From positions 66,282,367-66,346,366 of the forward strand of contig CM060173.1 in the NCBI GenBank assembly GCA_030549775.1: DNA of 64,000 nucleotides, read 5' to 3'. Below, piece by piece: positions 9,939 to 21,660 of this stretch. Source of the DNA: Tamarix chinensis. Its lineage: Eukaryota; Streptophyta; Magnoliopsida; Caryophyllales; Tamaricaceae. Within the stretch, counting starts at the first letter, position 1. Every line of letters starts with the position of its first letter. The position numbers and the translations under genes are program-made. The notes beneath the pieces were generated by a model. That model was given only the letters and a program-made list of their open reading frames with translations, did no database searches and had not been told where the DNA came from.

Positions 9939-12900
9939 ATGGCCAATAAGAATATTGATAGGGACAGCAGTGATGAAGAAGGGAAAAGAGGGCCGACAAT
10001 TATGAGAATCATCACAGATATGAGGAATAAAGGAGAACTGGTCGAGTTGGGATGGAATACTTACAATCTTCCCATTGGGCCTTATGCAGACATGTTTTTT
10101 ACTTACATTTCACTTGTGACACGTAACCGTGTTCCTATCTCCTATAATAATTGGAAGCAGGTTCCAACGGGTCATAAGCAGCATATTTGGCAGGAAATCA
10201 CGGTAAATATACTATTTTATGTAATCATTTATGTATATAAAATGTTATTAATTTTAATACATTAATATCGGTATACATTTGTATGTCTTACAATGTAGAG
10301 AGTATTTAATGTGCCAGAGAGTAGGAAGAAATGGCTTCTTAGACATTGTGGGGAGCGTCTGAGAACATTTAGGTCATTTTTAGCTCGTCGAAAAATGTAC
10401 AGAAAGAGTGATGGTTCTCTACGGCAGAATCCACCCAAACGATACGGTTTTATCGATCAAGAAAGTTGGAATCAATTTATTGCATATCGTCGTACGGGTG
10501 ATTTTAAGGTATTTGTTAGATAACAATTAAATTTTTTTTATTGATCCTAGTATTGTGCATAATATTGAAATAACTATCTCACTATGTTTTGGCTGGTGAC
10601 ATAGGAAAAAAGTGTCAAAAATAAAGAGATTGCGAAGCAGAATAAATACCGGCATAATATGGCTCGCAAAGGTTATGTAGGCCTTGAAGAGGAGTTGGTA
10701 TGTATTTTGTGATTTATCTATTTACAGCGTACTAACGAATTTTATAATATTGGTACATTATAAGAATATTTTTTGATTTATAGCTCATAGCCCAAGACTT
10801 AGACCCATGTACCTCGTCCATTAATATTGGTACATTATGGAAGAAGGCTAGAGCAACAAAAGATGGATATATTAATGAAGATGTAGATGTTGCAGCGAAA
10901 AAAATTGTAAGTTTGTAGATATTTGGAACCCTGCTTACTTTTCTTTTAGAAAACTATTATATTATGCTTATTCATGTAAGCTAATTTTACATATATTATA
11001 TACATTACAGGACAAACTTCAAGCGTCAGATGGTGAGGAGGGGGTAGACCAATATAACATTGTATCACAGGCTATAGGAATTGTAGAACACCCTGGAAGA
11101 CACAGGGGTCTTGGATTAGGTGTTACGAAAACGAGCGTACGTGGTCGATCTCGTGGTTCTCGTACCACTGATGAGCAAGTCGCCATCCTTACACAGAAAT
11201 TGAATGTGGCATTTGAATGGATGGCAACAATGGAGCAAGAGTTGTCATTTATTAAATCTCAAGGGTATAAGCCATCCGATTTAGTCGACCATGATCAGCT
11301 TCACATACCTAATGTAAATAGTGTCAGAGACAGTTGTGAAGCTGATGCACGTCTTTCTTCTCTTTCTGAGGTAAGCATTACATAACTTTGAATTGTTATT
11401 AAATGTATTCGGTGTCATAAATAATTAATAATGTGTAATATTTTCGTTTAGGGTTTGCATAAATGTGACTTGTTAGCGAATGATCTTTCAACTCTTTTGG
11501 CGAAAGGAAGGGTCCGCATCAGTCACAATACCAAAACGCAAACTGTCCACGGGTACAACTTAGCCCTACTTACAAGGACGGTGAGTATTGACACTCCAAT
11601 CATTGGTAGTGCGCCCTTGCCTTGTTATAAAGAGGGCGATGAGGCAGCCACAGTGCTAGAAGCTCATGGAAGCTTCGTGCTTTGGCCTGTGGATCAGATA
11701 CGTCTCACTACTGAAGAGGTATTGACATTCAATATCTTCATTAGAGGGTAGGCTAGTTGTTACATTGTTTATACCTTTTTTATATATATATGCTCAATAC
11801 ATATTTTGTTTATTATTATTATTTAAGGAATCAAAGAAGAAGACTGCTCCTGCTAGTAAAACTAAGAGAGGTACTAGTAGAACGAGCAACACAAAAGAGG
11901 GCGCTGCCAAAGGAAAGAGAGCTAAATCTGAAAAATCAGTTGCCCCACAAAAGATTCGTTCTTCGGAAATACGCCAACCTCCACCAGCATTAGCTTTATT
12001 GTATTTCTATGCCCAAAACTACCTCGGGAATAATTATATTTCCATTGATTGTCGTCCTGAGTATGTTGGAAGGGACGATGCTACTTACATGGTATCGACA
12101 GCTGACATAAGCGACATTTATAATCAGGAATGGATGTCAACCACGAGTGTCGCCGTTTATGTCACGTAAGCATTATTTCATATTTCAGATTTTAGTACTT
12201 TTGGAGACATAGAATTTTTGCAACCTTTTAAGCTTATATGAGTTATTAGTTATTAACAAATATCCATTATTATTGTCGTCCATATATAGGTTGGTAGCTA
12301 GTCGTGCTGCGTTGGAGGGAATGTTGCCCTCTATTGTTTTTGTGTGCCCATACTACATAGCTGACAGTAGTAGAATAATAGAGGGTAGGCACATAAACTA
12401 TTTAGCATATCACATTTTGATTGAGGGACACAACAAGCTCTATCTCATTCCTCACCTCGCAACTGAACATTGGGTTTTGTACGCCGTCCGACCTGATCCT
12501 AACAAAGTTTATGTGTTTGATTCCCTTCGAACCTATGATGTTCCTTTTGAGGTCGCTCGTCTTGGTGGGAAGGAATTTATCGACATGTTAGTATACTTTT
12601 CACTTCTTACTTCATTAGCTTATTTATACATATATATATTCTACTTTCATTATTTGAGGTATATATACTTACAATATTATGTATCCAACTCTATTTATTA
12701 GGGCACTACGGATGGCATATCAAAGGAGAGGTGGGAATGGTGTCCCAGACCCAAAGAATCTTCAATATGAGCCTATCATGGTAAGTAGGAAGACAACTAT
12801 TTTGTATTTTTTTTAATTCAAATTAATATATAATAGTTAGAGAGCTAATTGAATTCATTTGACAGTGTCCACAACAGCAAAACGGCGATGATTGTGGATA

Positions 12901-13168
12901 CTATGTATGTAGAGCAATGGATCTTATAGTCCAGAATAGATCGGTCAACATAGATTCAAGCCATGTATGTTTTCTTTTCCATATTTTTCTATTAATGAAT
13001 CATGACATATATATTTTTGACCTAATGTCTAACTGTATATTAATTGAAACATGGGTGTTGTAGTTTTTCACCGATGACTATGCACGAGGCCAGCAATATA
13101 ATGTTGATGAAATTGATGAAGTTAGAGACCAATGGGCCAAGCACGTGCACTCATTCATTCGGTATTAG
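9939..13168 (+). CDS. Transposase_24-DUF8039-Ulp1 protease protein of the CACTA element (11 coding exons, 744 aa)
   Basis: My splice model joins 9939-10202, 10299-10508, 10605-10697, 10784-10906, 11011-11370, 11452-11718, 11828-12165, 12290-12586, 12702-12780, 12866-12964 and 13064-13168. Every intron is GT-AG and the 2235 coding bases contain no premature stop. Residues about 20-190 match the plant En/Spm Transposase_24 type (WNTYNLPIGP, ESRKKWLLRHCGERLRTFRS, GSLRQNPPKRYGF). Residues about 353-435 resemble DUF8039. A Lys/Arg/Ser-rich linker follows at 440-490. The C-terminal Ulp1 (C48) domain has His612 in EHW, Asp629 in VFDS, Gln682 and Cys687 in QNGDDCGYY. The family is a cysteine protease type related to SUMO proteases. 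The start is the first ATG after an acceptor-like TTTTAG. DNA binding to the subterminal repeats is inferred, not shown. Confidence 0.9.
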
Positions 13169-13480
13169 GTAGCGATCTATATATTCTACATGCATTTTTA
13201 GGTTTGTATTTTGTCTACATCTTTCTGTCTTTCAGCCTAGATCTGTGAACTCTTTACTTTGGAGTGTAGAGCTACCAAGTTGTGGTATGCCCACTAATTT
13301 TTATTCCTAAGTATAGTTGGTGTATTGAGACATGCATACCAATTATAGATTGATTGAAATTATGGTGTGATACCCTGCTGCTATGAATTGATAAACATTG
13401 CAGATTTAGTAATTGTTTGAACATAGAATTGTGTATGTGGGCAGGAACAAAACAGAAAAATTCTAAAAAAAACATATACT
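13169..13480. other. 3' flank of the Ulp1 gene
   Basis: No coding region. It probably holds the 3' untranslated part; I see no canonical AATAAA between the stop codon and the subterminal repeats. Confidence 0.35.
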
Positions 13481-13950
13481 TTTAATAATGGTTCTATAAA
13501 AACCGTTATTAAAATCTATTTTTAATAACGGTTTTAAATAACACCGTTATTAAAAGCTAGGTTTTAATAACGGTTCTATGAGAAACCGTTATTAAAAGCT
13601 AGGTTTTAATAACGGTTCTATGAGAAATCGTTATTAAACACTCAGGTTTTAATAACGGTTTTGTTTACGAACCGTTATTAAAACTCTGGTTTTCAACAAC
13701 GGTTTTTTCTGATAAACCGTTATGAAAACCTTATTTTTAACAATGGTTTACAGCGAAACCGTTATTAAAAGCTCCATTTTTAACAACGGTTTTTAAGTAA
13801 AAACCGTTATTAAATATGAAGTTTACGAACATATTCACGGTTTTTGTGTATTTTTCATGACGGTTATGAACCGTTATTAAAGATATAATAACGGGCGATT
13901 CAATAACGGTTGAAAACCGTTATTAAAACTGAAAATAACCGTTATTTAAA
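13481..13950. repeat. Right subterminal palindromic repeats of the CACTA element
   Basis: More than twenty TAACGG/CCGTTA-type motifs in about 470 bp are arranged as facing pairs such as TTTTAATAACGGTT and AACCGTTATTAAAA. Two adjacent units (about 13556-13633) are near-identical tandem copies containing GGTTCTATGAGAAA. The density is higher than at the left end, an asymmetry also known in En/Spm. Confidence 0.9.
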
Positions 13951-13953
13951 GCC

Positions 13954-13968
13954 CTTTCCGTGGTAGTG
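13954..13968 (-). repeat. CACTA right terminal inverted repeat
   Basis: The sequence ends TTTCCGTGGTAGTG, the inverted partner of the left terminus, followed directly by the ATG target duplication. Confidence 0.95.
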
Positions 13969-14708
13969 ATGGAATCCATTATGCGTGAAAATTCTTATAC
14001 TTCTAATGTTTTGTCAAGTAATTCTTATAGGTATTGTACATTTTTACAAGACATTCATGAAGTTCGTGCTGATTGAAGATCTTTGATGTACAAGGATATG
14101 ATAATGGATTACAAGAATTAAAAAATGCACAGAATAAAAAGCCTACAATACTAAAAATTTTAATTACATATGATTACATCTGTGTATTACATTGTTAAAT
14201 TATGTAGCATAGTTATTATTGTTGTATGCTCTATAACACTTGTAAATTGTCACTGTAACCTTTAAATTATGTAGTGTGTTGTGTATTAAAGTCTTATTTC
14301 ATTAATAAGGGATGATTAGTGGGATTATTAATGAAAGAGCTTGTTGGGGTGCATGCATATATATACCCTTGTACTCATTAATTTAGACACAGAATAACAT
14401 AATAAGAAAAGTTCATTCGATAATTTGAAAGAGAGCTACATGAGAGGTTTGTTCTTCTTCATTTTTTCTCATCTTCTTATTCAATTGAGTGTATTGGAGA
14501 GTAGTAGTGAGTATTTAATTAAGAAATAAAATATTACTCTTTAGAACTCTTAAGATCTTAGGATTAGATCTTGCCAGCTTCCAAAGGATTATTGACATTA
14601 CTATTGACTTAACCATTTTCGAGACATTGTCGACTTTGCAACATCTTGAGACCTATAGAAAATTTATTGAATTTGTAGAAGATTATTTTGTGATGATCTT
14701 CCACATCA
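13969..14708 (+). repeat. R1 5' LTR, second piece
   Basis: It starts with the ATG target duplication and continues the LTR to CCACATCA. It aligns with 18848-18928 plus 23034-23679 of the 3' LTR. Shared landmarks are GATCTTTGATGTACAAGG, CATTAATAAGGGAT, the TATA box and CTTAGGATTAGAT. Confidence 0.85.
14358..14365 (+). promoter_or_regulatory. TATA box in R1 5' LTR
   Basis: TATATATA lies in GGTGCATGCATATATATACC. The same context is conserved in the 3' LTR at 23331, which argues for a functional core promoter in the ancestral element. Confidence 0.65.
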
Positions 14709-14712
14709 AAAG

Positions 14713-14723
14713 TGGTATCAAAG
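14713..14723 (+). promoter_or_regulatory. R1 primer-binding site (initiator methionine tRNA type)
   Basis: TGGTATCAAAG lies four bases after the LTR end. It differs by one base from TGGTATCAGAG, the sequence complementary to the 3' end of plant initiator tRNA-Met used by many chromoviruses. Confidence 0.85.
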
Positions 14724-15573
14724 TATATGCAATAGGTGTCAAAAATCAAGATCAAAGTTTATTGCTAGCTTAGGAGTTATTGTAAGATTCTTTATATTCT
14801 TGCTTTAGTTCTATAAATCCTGATGCAATATTTTTGATTCTTTGGTGGTTGTTCATGTCTTGAATGTCCTTTCATGTAATGAAGAAAATCTTGTATGATT
14901 CTGATTGAGTTCTTTGATGTTCTTGCATCAAAAATTTGATTGGTGTTTGGAAATATTTTATGCTTGTTGTATGTGCAGATTGAACATGATATATGTGGGT
15001 CTTAAGAAAAATATTTTGTGTTAATGTTTCCAATCAAAAATTGCATGAGGTACATTCCTTTGTTGTTGTATAATCACATTGCTGATTATGAGTAGATATT
15101 ATGTATAAATAAACATTCATGATTTTGGAGATTACTTGGTTGTTGTAAGATGCTCGAGTATATGCGCTTGTGTTTGGTGAACTTTCTTCATGTCTTGTAT
15201 TGCTTTAGTGTTCGAATAATAAAGACCTTATATTGTAGGGATAGTGCAGATTGATAGAGTTTTTATCCTACATGAGCTTATGCCAAATAGGCTCGAGACT
15301 AATATGACATTTTTGTGAAGATTCGATCCAAGTTCTGAAACTCACTAAATTCTACATAAAAAATTTAGTAAAATATGTGTTTTTCCAAGTGTTTCTTTTT
15401 TTTATGTATCATTTATATATTTATTTCTTATTGTGTATTAGACTCATTGAACTCAAATATTGTGTACAATAATCAAACAAGACCTATATTGTACAAGTGA
15501 GTGTTTTGGGTATGATAAACATAAACAAAAACCTAGTGGAAATCTAAGTGTATAGAACTGTAATAGTTAAATC
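14724..15573. other. R1 untranslated leader between primer site and gag
   Basis: About 850 bp with no open frame of note. R2 has a leader of similar length on the other strand, which fits a shared family. Confidence 0.5.
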
Positions 15574-18500
15574 ATGGTAGGAGAACAAAATTTACAAGCT
15601 ACGGTTAAAGCTATTCAAAAATGTTCAAAAAATTTAGATGCCACTAATGGTCAACAAAGACAAATACCAGTAACAGAATCGTAATTACAAAAGTTGCATT
15701 ATAGGTTGGTCGAACAAGATTCAGCTCCAAATGCCCAAGAAAATAGAAAATTATATAAGGATCAATTTGGGAGTGCAATGAAGTTAAATAATCCACCTAA
15801 AGGAAGGTACTTAAACTTAAGAGTACACTATGAAGAAGAATCTATAGGGAGTAGAAATAATAGACAGCTCCATGACCATCAGCCTAAGTATCATTAAAAA
15901 GAGGATAAGGGCATTAAGCTTGATCTTCCCAACTTTATTGGTAAGCTTTATGTTGACTCATTTATTTAGTGGTTATATGAAGTGGAGGATATCTTTGAGT
16001 TTATGGATTATCGAGATGAGAAAAATTGCAAACTAGGAACTCTTAAGTTTAAGAAGTTTGCTAGAATACAGTATAATAATATAAAGAGGACTAGGCCAAG
16101 AGAGGACATGTTAAAGATTAAATCTTGGGAGAAACTTACTAAACAACAAAGAAATTTTTTTTCCTAAAGACTATGGACAAGATAAATATATCAAATTAAC
16201 TACTCTTAGATAGGGAATATTTTGTGTCAAATAATATATTAGGGAATTCAAAAGGTTGGGACTAGTATATGATATCCATGCAAGGAAGGAACAAATTTGT
16301 ACTAGATTCTTAGGAGGCCTTAACATGATGATATCAGAAAAGGTAGAAACTTCTCTCTATGATTCTTTAAATTAGATGATTAAAATTTCCCTCAGATTTA
16401 AAAATAAATTAAATTCACTAGGCTTCATACTAAACAAAGTAATCAATCCACAAATTACTACTCAAGTAACCAAGCAATAAATTTGGAGTGAGTAGTTCAA
16501 CCTCTACCGATCTTGATAATAAAAAACAAGGAATTACTATTGAGGATAAAGGAAAAACAATAATTGAATGAATTCTTTAGTAGGCAGTGTTTCTAATGTC
16601 AGGGTTTTAACATTTCACTCTCAATGTCCTAATCAAACGTTATTCTCTATACAAGAGATCGAATCAATGGAGACATGTGAGGAAAATCCCATTTTTTGAA
16701 AGATTCTAATGAATCCAAGGAAGAAGAGAGTGATTGTTATATCTTAGAAAGAGTACTCTAAGTACAAGCTCCTAAGTAACCTACTCAAAAAGAGAATATA
16801 TTTACAACAAAAGGGAGAATAGAAGATATAATTTTTCATGTTATAATTCATAGTGGATCTTATACAATTATAGCCAATGAGATGATAGTTAAGGATTTGG
16901 TATTCAAAACCACACCACATCCAAAGCCTTATTCTCTTTAATGTTTAAATAAGGAGAAGTAAATAAAGGTAACAAAATGAACCCTAGTATCATTAAAAAT
17001 TGGTAGCTACAAAGATGAGGTGTTATGTGATATTTTACCTATGGATGTATGTGGAATCTTATTAGGTAGATAATGGTAATATGATGAAAATGCTATTCAT
17101 AATGGTATTACTAATGAATATCTAGTTGAGAAAGATAAGGAAAGGAAAAAAATTAAACCCTTTAAATGTGACAATGAGAGTGTAGTTGAGAATAATAAGT
17201 TTTTCTTCTTGCATAAAAAGGCTATGGTCAAATGTATTCAAGAAGAAAGAAGTTGTTATGCTTTGTTCATGAAAGAATCTCTAAATGGGAAGAGATATAA
17301 TGACAATCTTCAATTAGATAAATTGCTTCATGAGTATTATGATATTTTTCCTAATGAATTATCATCTGGATTGCTGCCTAAGAGAGTAATATAACATGTC
17401 ATAGTCTTAATTCTTGGTTTGTCCTTACCTAATAGGTTTGTGTCTCAATATAATACAAAAGGATGCTAAGGAGTAAGAAAAACAAATATGAGAGCTTGTA
17501 GGAAAAGGGTATGTGAGGGGATGTATAAGTCCATGTTGTGTACTTAAATTACTTTTTCCTAAAGGAGATGCTTTGTCTAGAAAATTCATGATATTAGTCT
17601 CGTTGGATTTGAATTTATTGGGGTTTGAGATGTTTAAGGAACTACATATAAAGGATGGATATTTTCTTGACATCTATAATATGTGCAAAAATAATGGTAG
17701 TTGTGGTAATTATTTACAATAAGTTGAATACCTCTTCAAACTTAATAAGTAGTGTATACCTTATTCTAGTGTACGTTATTTACATGTTAAAGAAGTAAAT
17801 AAAAGAGGTATAGCTAGTCATTTTTGAGATTATATACCAAGTACAACAAGAAAATTTCTACTAGCCATAGATGATAAAACTAGTACAAGCAATTATAAGA
17901 AGATGCATAACTTGTCAAAAAAGAAAAAGTTTCTTCCAGAAGGTTTTTTATATTCCTTAACCAGTATCTGATCAACCTTGAGAAAATATTAACATGGATT
18001 TTATTTTAGAATTACCAAGGAGGCAAAGGGGTAAAAAATCTATTCTTATAGTAGTTGATCAATTTTTGAAAATGGCACATTTTATAACTTACAACATGAC
18101 TAATACTGTAACTCATTAGCAAACTTATATTTCTAAGAAATAGTAAGGTTACATGGAGTTCCCTAAAGTATAGGGATGTACAATTCTTGAGCTACTTTTG
18201 GAAGACACTTTGGCACATTTTAGGTACTAATTTGTTGTTTAATACTTCTCATCATCCACAAATAGAGAGTCAAACCGAAGTGACTATTAGAACTCTAGGT
18301 ACTTTAGTACAAGGATTGGTGAATAAGAATAACAAAGATTGGGATATAAAAATTCCACGTGCTAAGTTTGCATCCTATATAAGTTTTTCTAGTACAACTC
18401 AAACAAGTCCTTTTGAGATTTTCTATGGAGTTAAGCCATATCTAACAATTGATATGCTTTCATGTAAGAGAGGAGATAAAAACAATTATGATGCAAGGAA

Positions 18501-18740
18501 ATAATCAAATTCTTTAAAACACTTCATCAACAAATTAAAGAAAACTTTGAAAAATCAAATGATAAATACCAAATTCAAAAAAATAAAAATAGAATGCAAT
18601 AGGTTTTTAAATTAGGAGATTTGGTATGTTTGAATTTGAGAAAAGAAATATTTTCAAACATAAGGAAGAATAAACTAATGCTAAGAACGGATAGGCCATT
18701 TTAAATCTTCTAATAGTGATGCGGATTTAAGGAAAAATTC
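15574..18740 (+). pseudogene. R1 gag-protease-integrase remnant with the reverse transcriptase/RNase H core deleted
   Basis: Gag starts near ATG 15574 and shows DSFI-WLYEVEDIFEF at about 15956-16005 and YDIHARKEQICTRFLGG at about 16268-16318. A broken zinc knuckle lies near 16590. An aspartic-protease-like HSGSYTIIAN is at about 16850, followed by SIGSYKDEVLCD-type residues and the approach to reverse transcriptase (LPNRFVSQYNT) near 17420. At about 17550-17575 the reading passes from the start of reverse transcriptase (SPCCVLKLLFPK) straight to the DALSRK sequence that normally follows RNase H. Integrase pieces follow: VVDQFLKMAHFI near 18050, HHPQIESQTEV near 18250 and SPFEIFYGVKP near 18410. 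Stops and frameshifts are frequent throughout. Protein from this copy is not expected. Confidence 0.85.
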
Positions 18741-18746
18741 TTCTTT

Positions 18747-18760
18747 AAAAGGGAGAATAA
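18747..18760 (+). promoter_or_regulatory. R1 polypurine tract
   Basis: AAAAGGGAGAATAA immediately precedes the 3' LTR start TGTAGGACAC, the expected place for plus-strand priming. Confidence 0.7.
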
Positions 18761-18928
18761 TGTAGGACACTATCTACGACACTATTAATAGTATTCCTCA
18801 AATGAAGAATAACAAGAGGAATTAGCATACTTGGAGATGGAACCTATTGTGCTAGAAAATTTTTAGGTTTTTATTGTTTTATCAAGTATATCTTCCAGGT
18901 ATTGTACATGTTTGCAAGATATTCATGA
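18761..18928 (+). repeat. R1 3' LTR, first piece
   Basis: It begins TGTAGGACAC and matches the 5' LTR pieces around AACAAGAGGAATTAG and ATTGTACAT. It is broken by solo LTR A; the last five bases, CATGA, are the target duplication. Confidence 0.85.
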
Positions 18929-19013
18929 TGTAACACCCCAAAAATTTACACATTTTTTTTAAAACACAATACTTATAAATTAAAACCATAAATTTATGGG
19001 GTTGTTACTACCA

Positions 19014-19059
19014 CACTTAGTACCAGACCAGTTCACTCCTACCGTTCTGGTACCAAGTG
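19014..19059. repeat. Conserved 46-base inverted repeat in LTR A
   Basis: The left arm begins CACTTAGTACCAGACC and the right arm ends TACCAAGTG; the arms pair over 19 bases with about three mismatches around an 8-base loop. The same 46-base structure occurs in B and C at nearly the same distance from the LTR end. Confidence 0.8.
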
Positions 19060-19669
19060 CTAAAGCTAAGAAAACACTACTAATAACATCATTAATAATC
19101 CAAATTTATAAAAACAAAAATCAAAGTACGCATAAGTCTTTATATAATTCAAAATACTAGCTATTTTTTTTAGATAATAAATAAACAACATTATTAAAAT
19201 TGTTCCTGCAACACAAACATAATAAACAGGGTAACATGAGTCATAATATAAAAGGAAAACTGCCACGCCACTCCAGGAACTGAACCAGCCCAAACATCAC
19301 TCGGCCCCACTTGATGTCCCATAGACATCAATAGCATCGAAATAAGCATCTCCTACCTACAACAGATCAGACGGGTCTTCTGCTCGTGGGAATTAGCAGC
19401 ACCCATGAAACAAGTGATCAGTACGCTATGTATTGAGTAAGGTAACTGAGCACTAAGGCCAACACATCAGCACATAAAATCATACAAGATAATATTCAAC
19501 TTACACTTTCAAGCCCACATATATAATGCATGAGGTCACATAGATAAGTACACAACTCACAATGATCAAGCCTACACGTAAAGGCCAAGCAGTCCAGATT
19601 AATTATTTAATTAATCTTTTTATAGGAAGTTGATGCACACCATGCCTTTTATCAAATCCTTGTAAGTAC

Positions 19670-20035
19670 AGGAACACCCCACTATTTTAGCCGGTGGGCT
19701 GATCACTTGCAGGAAAATAGTCCACAACACTGTTTTTCACCAGTGGATCGGTCACTTGTGGGACAATAGTCCACACCACTATTTGTGACCGGTTGATTGA
19801 TCTGGTTTCTTCTCATATGTTGTTCTATTGTAAGTAATTAATATCTTTTAAGAGCCTTAGCAATTATATTTTGTGTTTATTGAGCTCAAGTCACCCCACT
19901 ATTATTGCCGGTGGGCTGGTCACATATATGACATCATATTCTAACAACTATTATCACTAGTGGATCAGTCGCACATAGGAAACCCTAACCACTATTCCTG
20001 ACCGATGGATATGTTTGGACCCAGATCAATAATCT
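19670..20035. repeat. CCACTATT/CCGGTGG modules in LTR A
   Basis: Several diverged modules each contain CCACTATT, a short gap and (A/C)CGGTGG or a variant, followed by a TCACTTG or GTCACAT stretch. Related modules occur in B, C and, on the other strand, D. Confidence 0.7.
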
Positions 20036-20080
20036 TCCACTTTAAAAGATTAGTGTCTTAAATATTTTATTCACAAAAAT

Positions 20081-20580
20081 TTGCCTAGATATGCATGACT
20101 AACTCCATGCAAACCCTAGCTCCATGCAAACCCTAACTCCACATAAACAACACTTCCATGCAAACCCTTGCTCCACGTAGACTCCACTTTCATGAAACCC
20201 TAACTCCATCATGTGAACATGAATTCTATGCAAACCCCAGTACCATGCAACATTAATACCACCATATGAACCCTAATACTGTCATGCAAAACCCTAACAC
20301 CATACGACATTAATACCATCATGCAAAACCCTAACACCATCAAATATTAATACACCCATGCAAAACCCTAAGACCATATAATATTACCACCCCCATGAAA
20401 AACCCTAACACCATGTAATATTAACACCCCCATGCAAAACCATAACACCACATAATATTAACATCCCCATGCAAAACCCTAATACCATGCAATTCCATGC
20501 AAACCCTAACACCATACCATTTCATGCAAAACCCTAACACCATATTGTTACACTCCCCATCATTATTTTACAACCCTAAT
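20081..20580. repeat. Minisatellite with AACCCTAA motifs in LTR A
   Basis: Irregular tandem units of roughly 20-40 bases are built from CATGCAAA, ACCCTAACACCAT and TATTAACACCC. About a dozen CCCTAA motifs occur, many as AAACCCTAA. It is not telomeric array DNA because the motif is embedded in longer units. Confidence 0.8.
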
Positions 20581-21057
20581 ATGCATGTCTTAAGGCCACA
20601 TCATACCATAATAATAACACAATTATACACATAATACTCATGCTGCAATTTATCTACACCAACATACTTCAACTCCGTAATCATGCTGCATTCATAACAA
20701 TTATACAATATACACATGAAATACACTATAATTCACAATACATGGCATGCATAGCATAAAATTACATATTACACATATGGCCTTAGCACCCCTCACGTAA
20801 AATGTCACCGGTCTTGGTACACGCTCCTATACCACTTGAGGGCTTTGATTGGGCTCACCTATTATGGAAAAAATACTAGAGTTAGGTTCCCTCCTAAAAA
20901 TTTTATTATTCATGAACTTATCCTAAGACTTGGTTTTTAATTAAAATAATATTATACTATAATTAACTATACAAAATTCTACTTAAAGTAAAATACTATT
21001 GTAATTTAAAATGAATGGTGATATATAAGGGTTTCTACCCTTCACCAAAATAATGTT

Positions 21058-21421
21058 AGTAACGATAATAATAATAATAATAATAATAATATTAATATTA
21101 ATACAAAAATATTAGTAATAATATTATCACTAGTAGAATAATAATAATAATAATAATAATAAATCTTAAAATTACAAGGTAGCTTTCGAACCTACCCAAA
21201 ATAATAAAAATACTATTCAATAATAGTAATAATAATATTAGTAATATATATATACTTATAATATAAAATTTAATAAAGATAATGATAATACTAATAGTAA
21301 TAATAGTAATAAAAATGAAAGGGTGTGAGATCTAATTAAATTTTAAGGTCTCGACCCCCCTTAAATAATTATAATATTAATAAAATAATTATACTAATAA
21401 TAAATAATAATAATAATAATA

Positions 21422-21457
<36 letters not shown>

Positions 21458-21620
21458 AGTAAACTTATAATAATTCCATTAAATTCGTAAAATTTGAAAC
21501 TAATAATCTATCTAACTCAAGAATAATCTTCACCTTGCCAACAAAATTTATCAAATATGTTACAGCTGGTAACAATAATAATAATAATGATAATAATAAT
21601 AATAATAATAATCAAAATAA
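21058..21620. repeat. AAT/ATT trinucleotide runs in LTR A
   Basis: Four short runs of (AAT)n or (ATT)n lie at about 21067-21095, 21138-21163, 21405-21456 and 21570-21612 within AT-rich DNA. The run near 21405-21456 switches from AAT to ATT and could fold on itself. Confidence 0.8.
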
Positions 21621-21660
21621 CATTAAAAATTATAATAAAAACAGAATAAATTTCAATAAA

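Larger units (their letters stand above)
4220..13968 (+). mobile_element. Complete CACTA (En/Spm) DNA transposon
   Basis: Terminal inverted repeats CACTACTACGGAAA at the left and, read inward on the other strand, CACTACCACGGAAA at the right match at 13 of 14 positions. The 3-bp target duplication ATG is present at 4217-4219 and 13969-13971. The flanks join to rebuild an R1 LTR, which confirms both boundaries. Inside are palindromic subterminal repeats at both ends, a leader exon, an unrecognised open frame, a TNPD transposase frame with three stops, and an intact spliced Transposase_24/Ulp1 gene. Gene order (TNP2 first, Transposase_24 second, same strand) is usual for plant CACTA elements. 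The length of 9749 bp fits an autonomous-type copy. It inserted after R1 did. Confidence 0.96.

Noticed and set aside
4217..13971. Captured host gene fragments inside the CACTA element other than the unknown frame
   Set aside because: Apart from 5746-6189 and the leader, all coding sequence matches standard CACTA proteins.
20081..20580. Interstitial telomere repeat
   Set aside because: CCCTAA motifs are not contiguous TTTAGGG-type repeats; they are parts of longer minisatellite units within an LTR.
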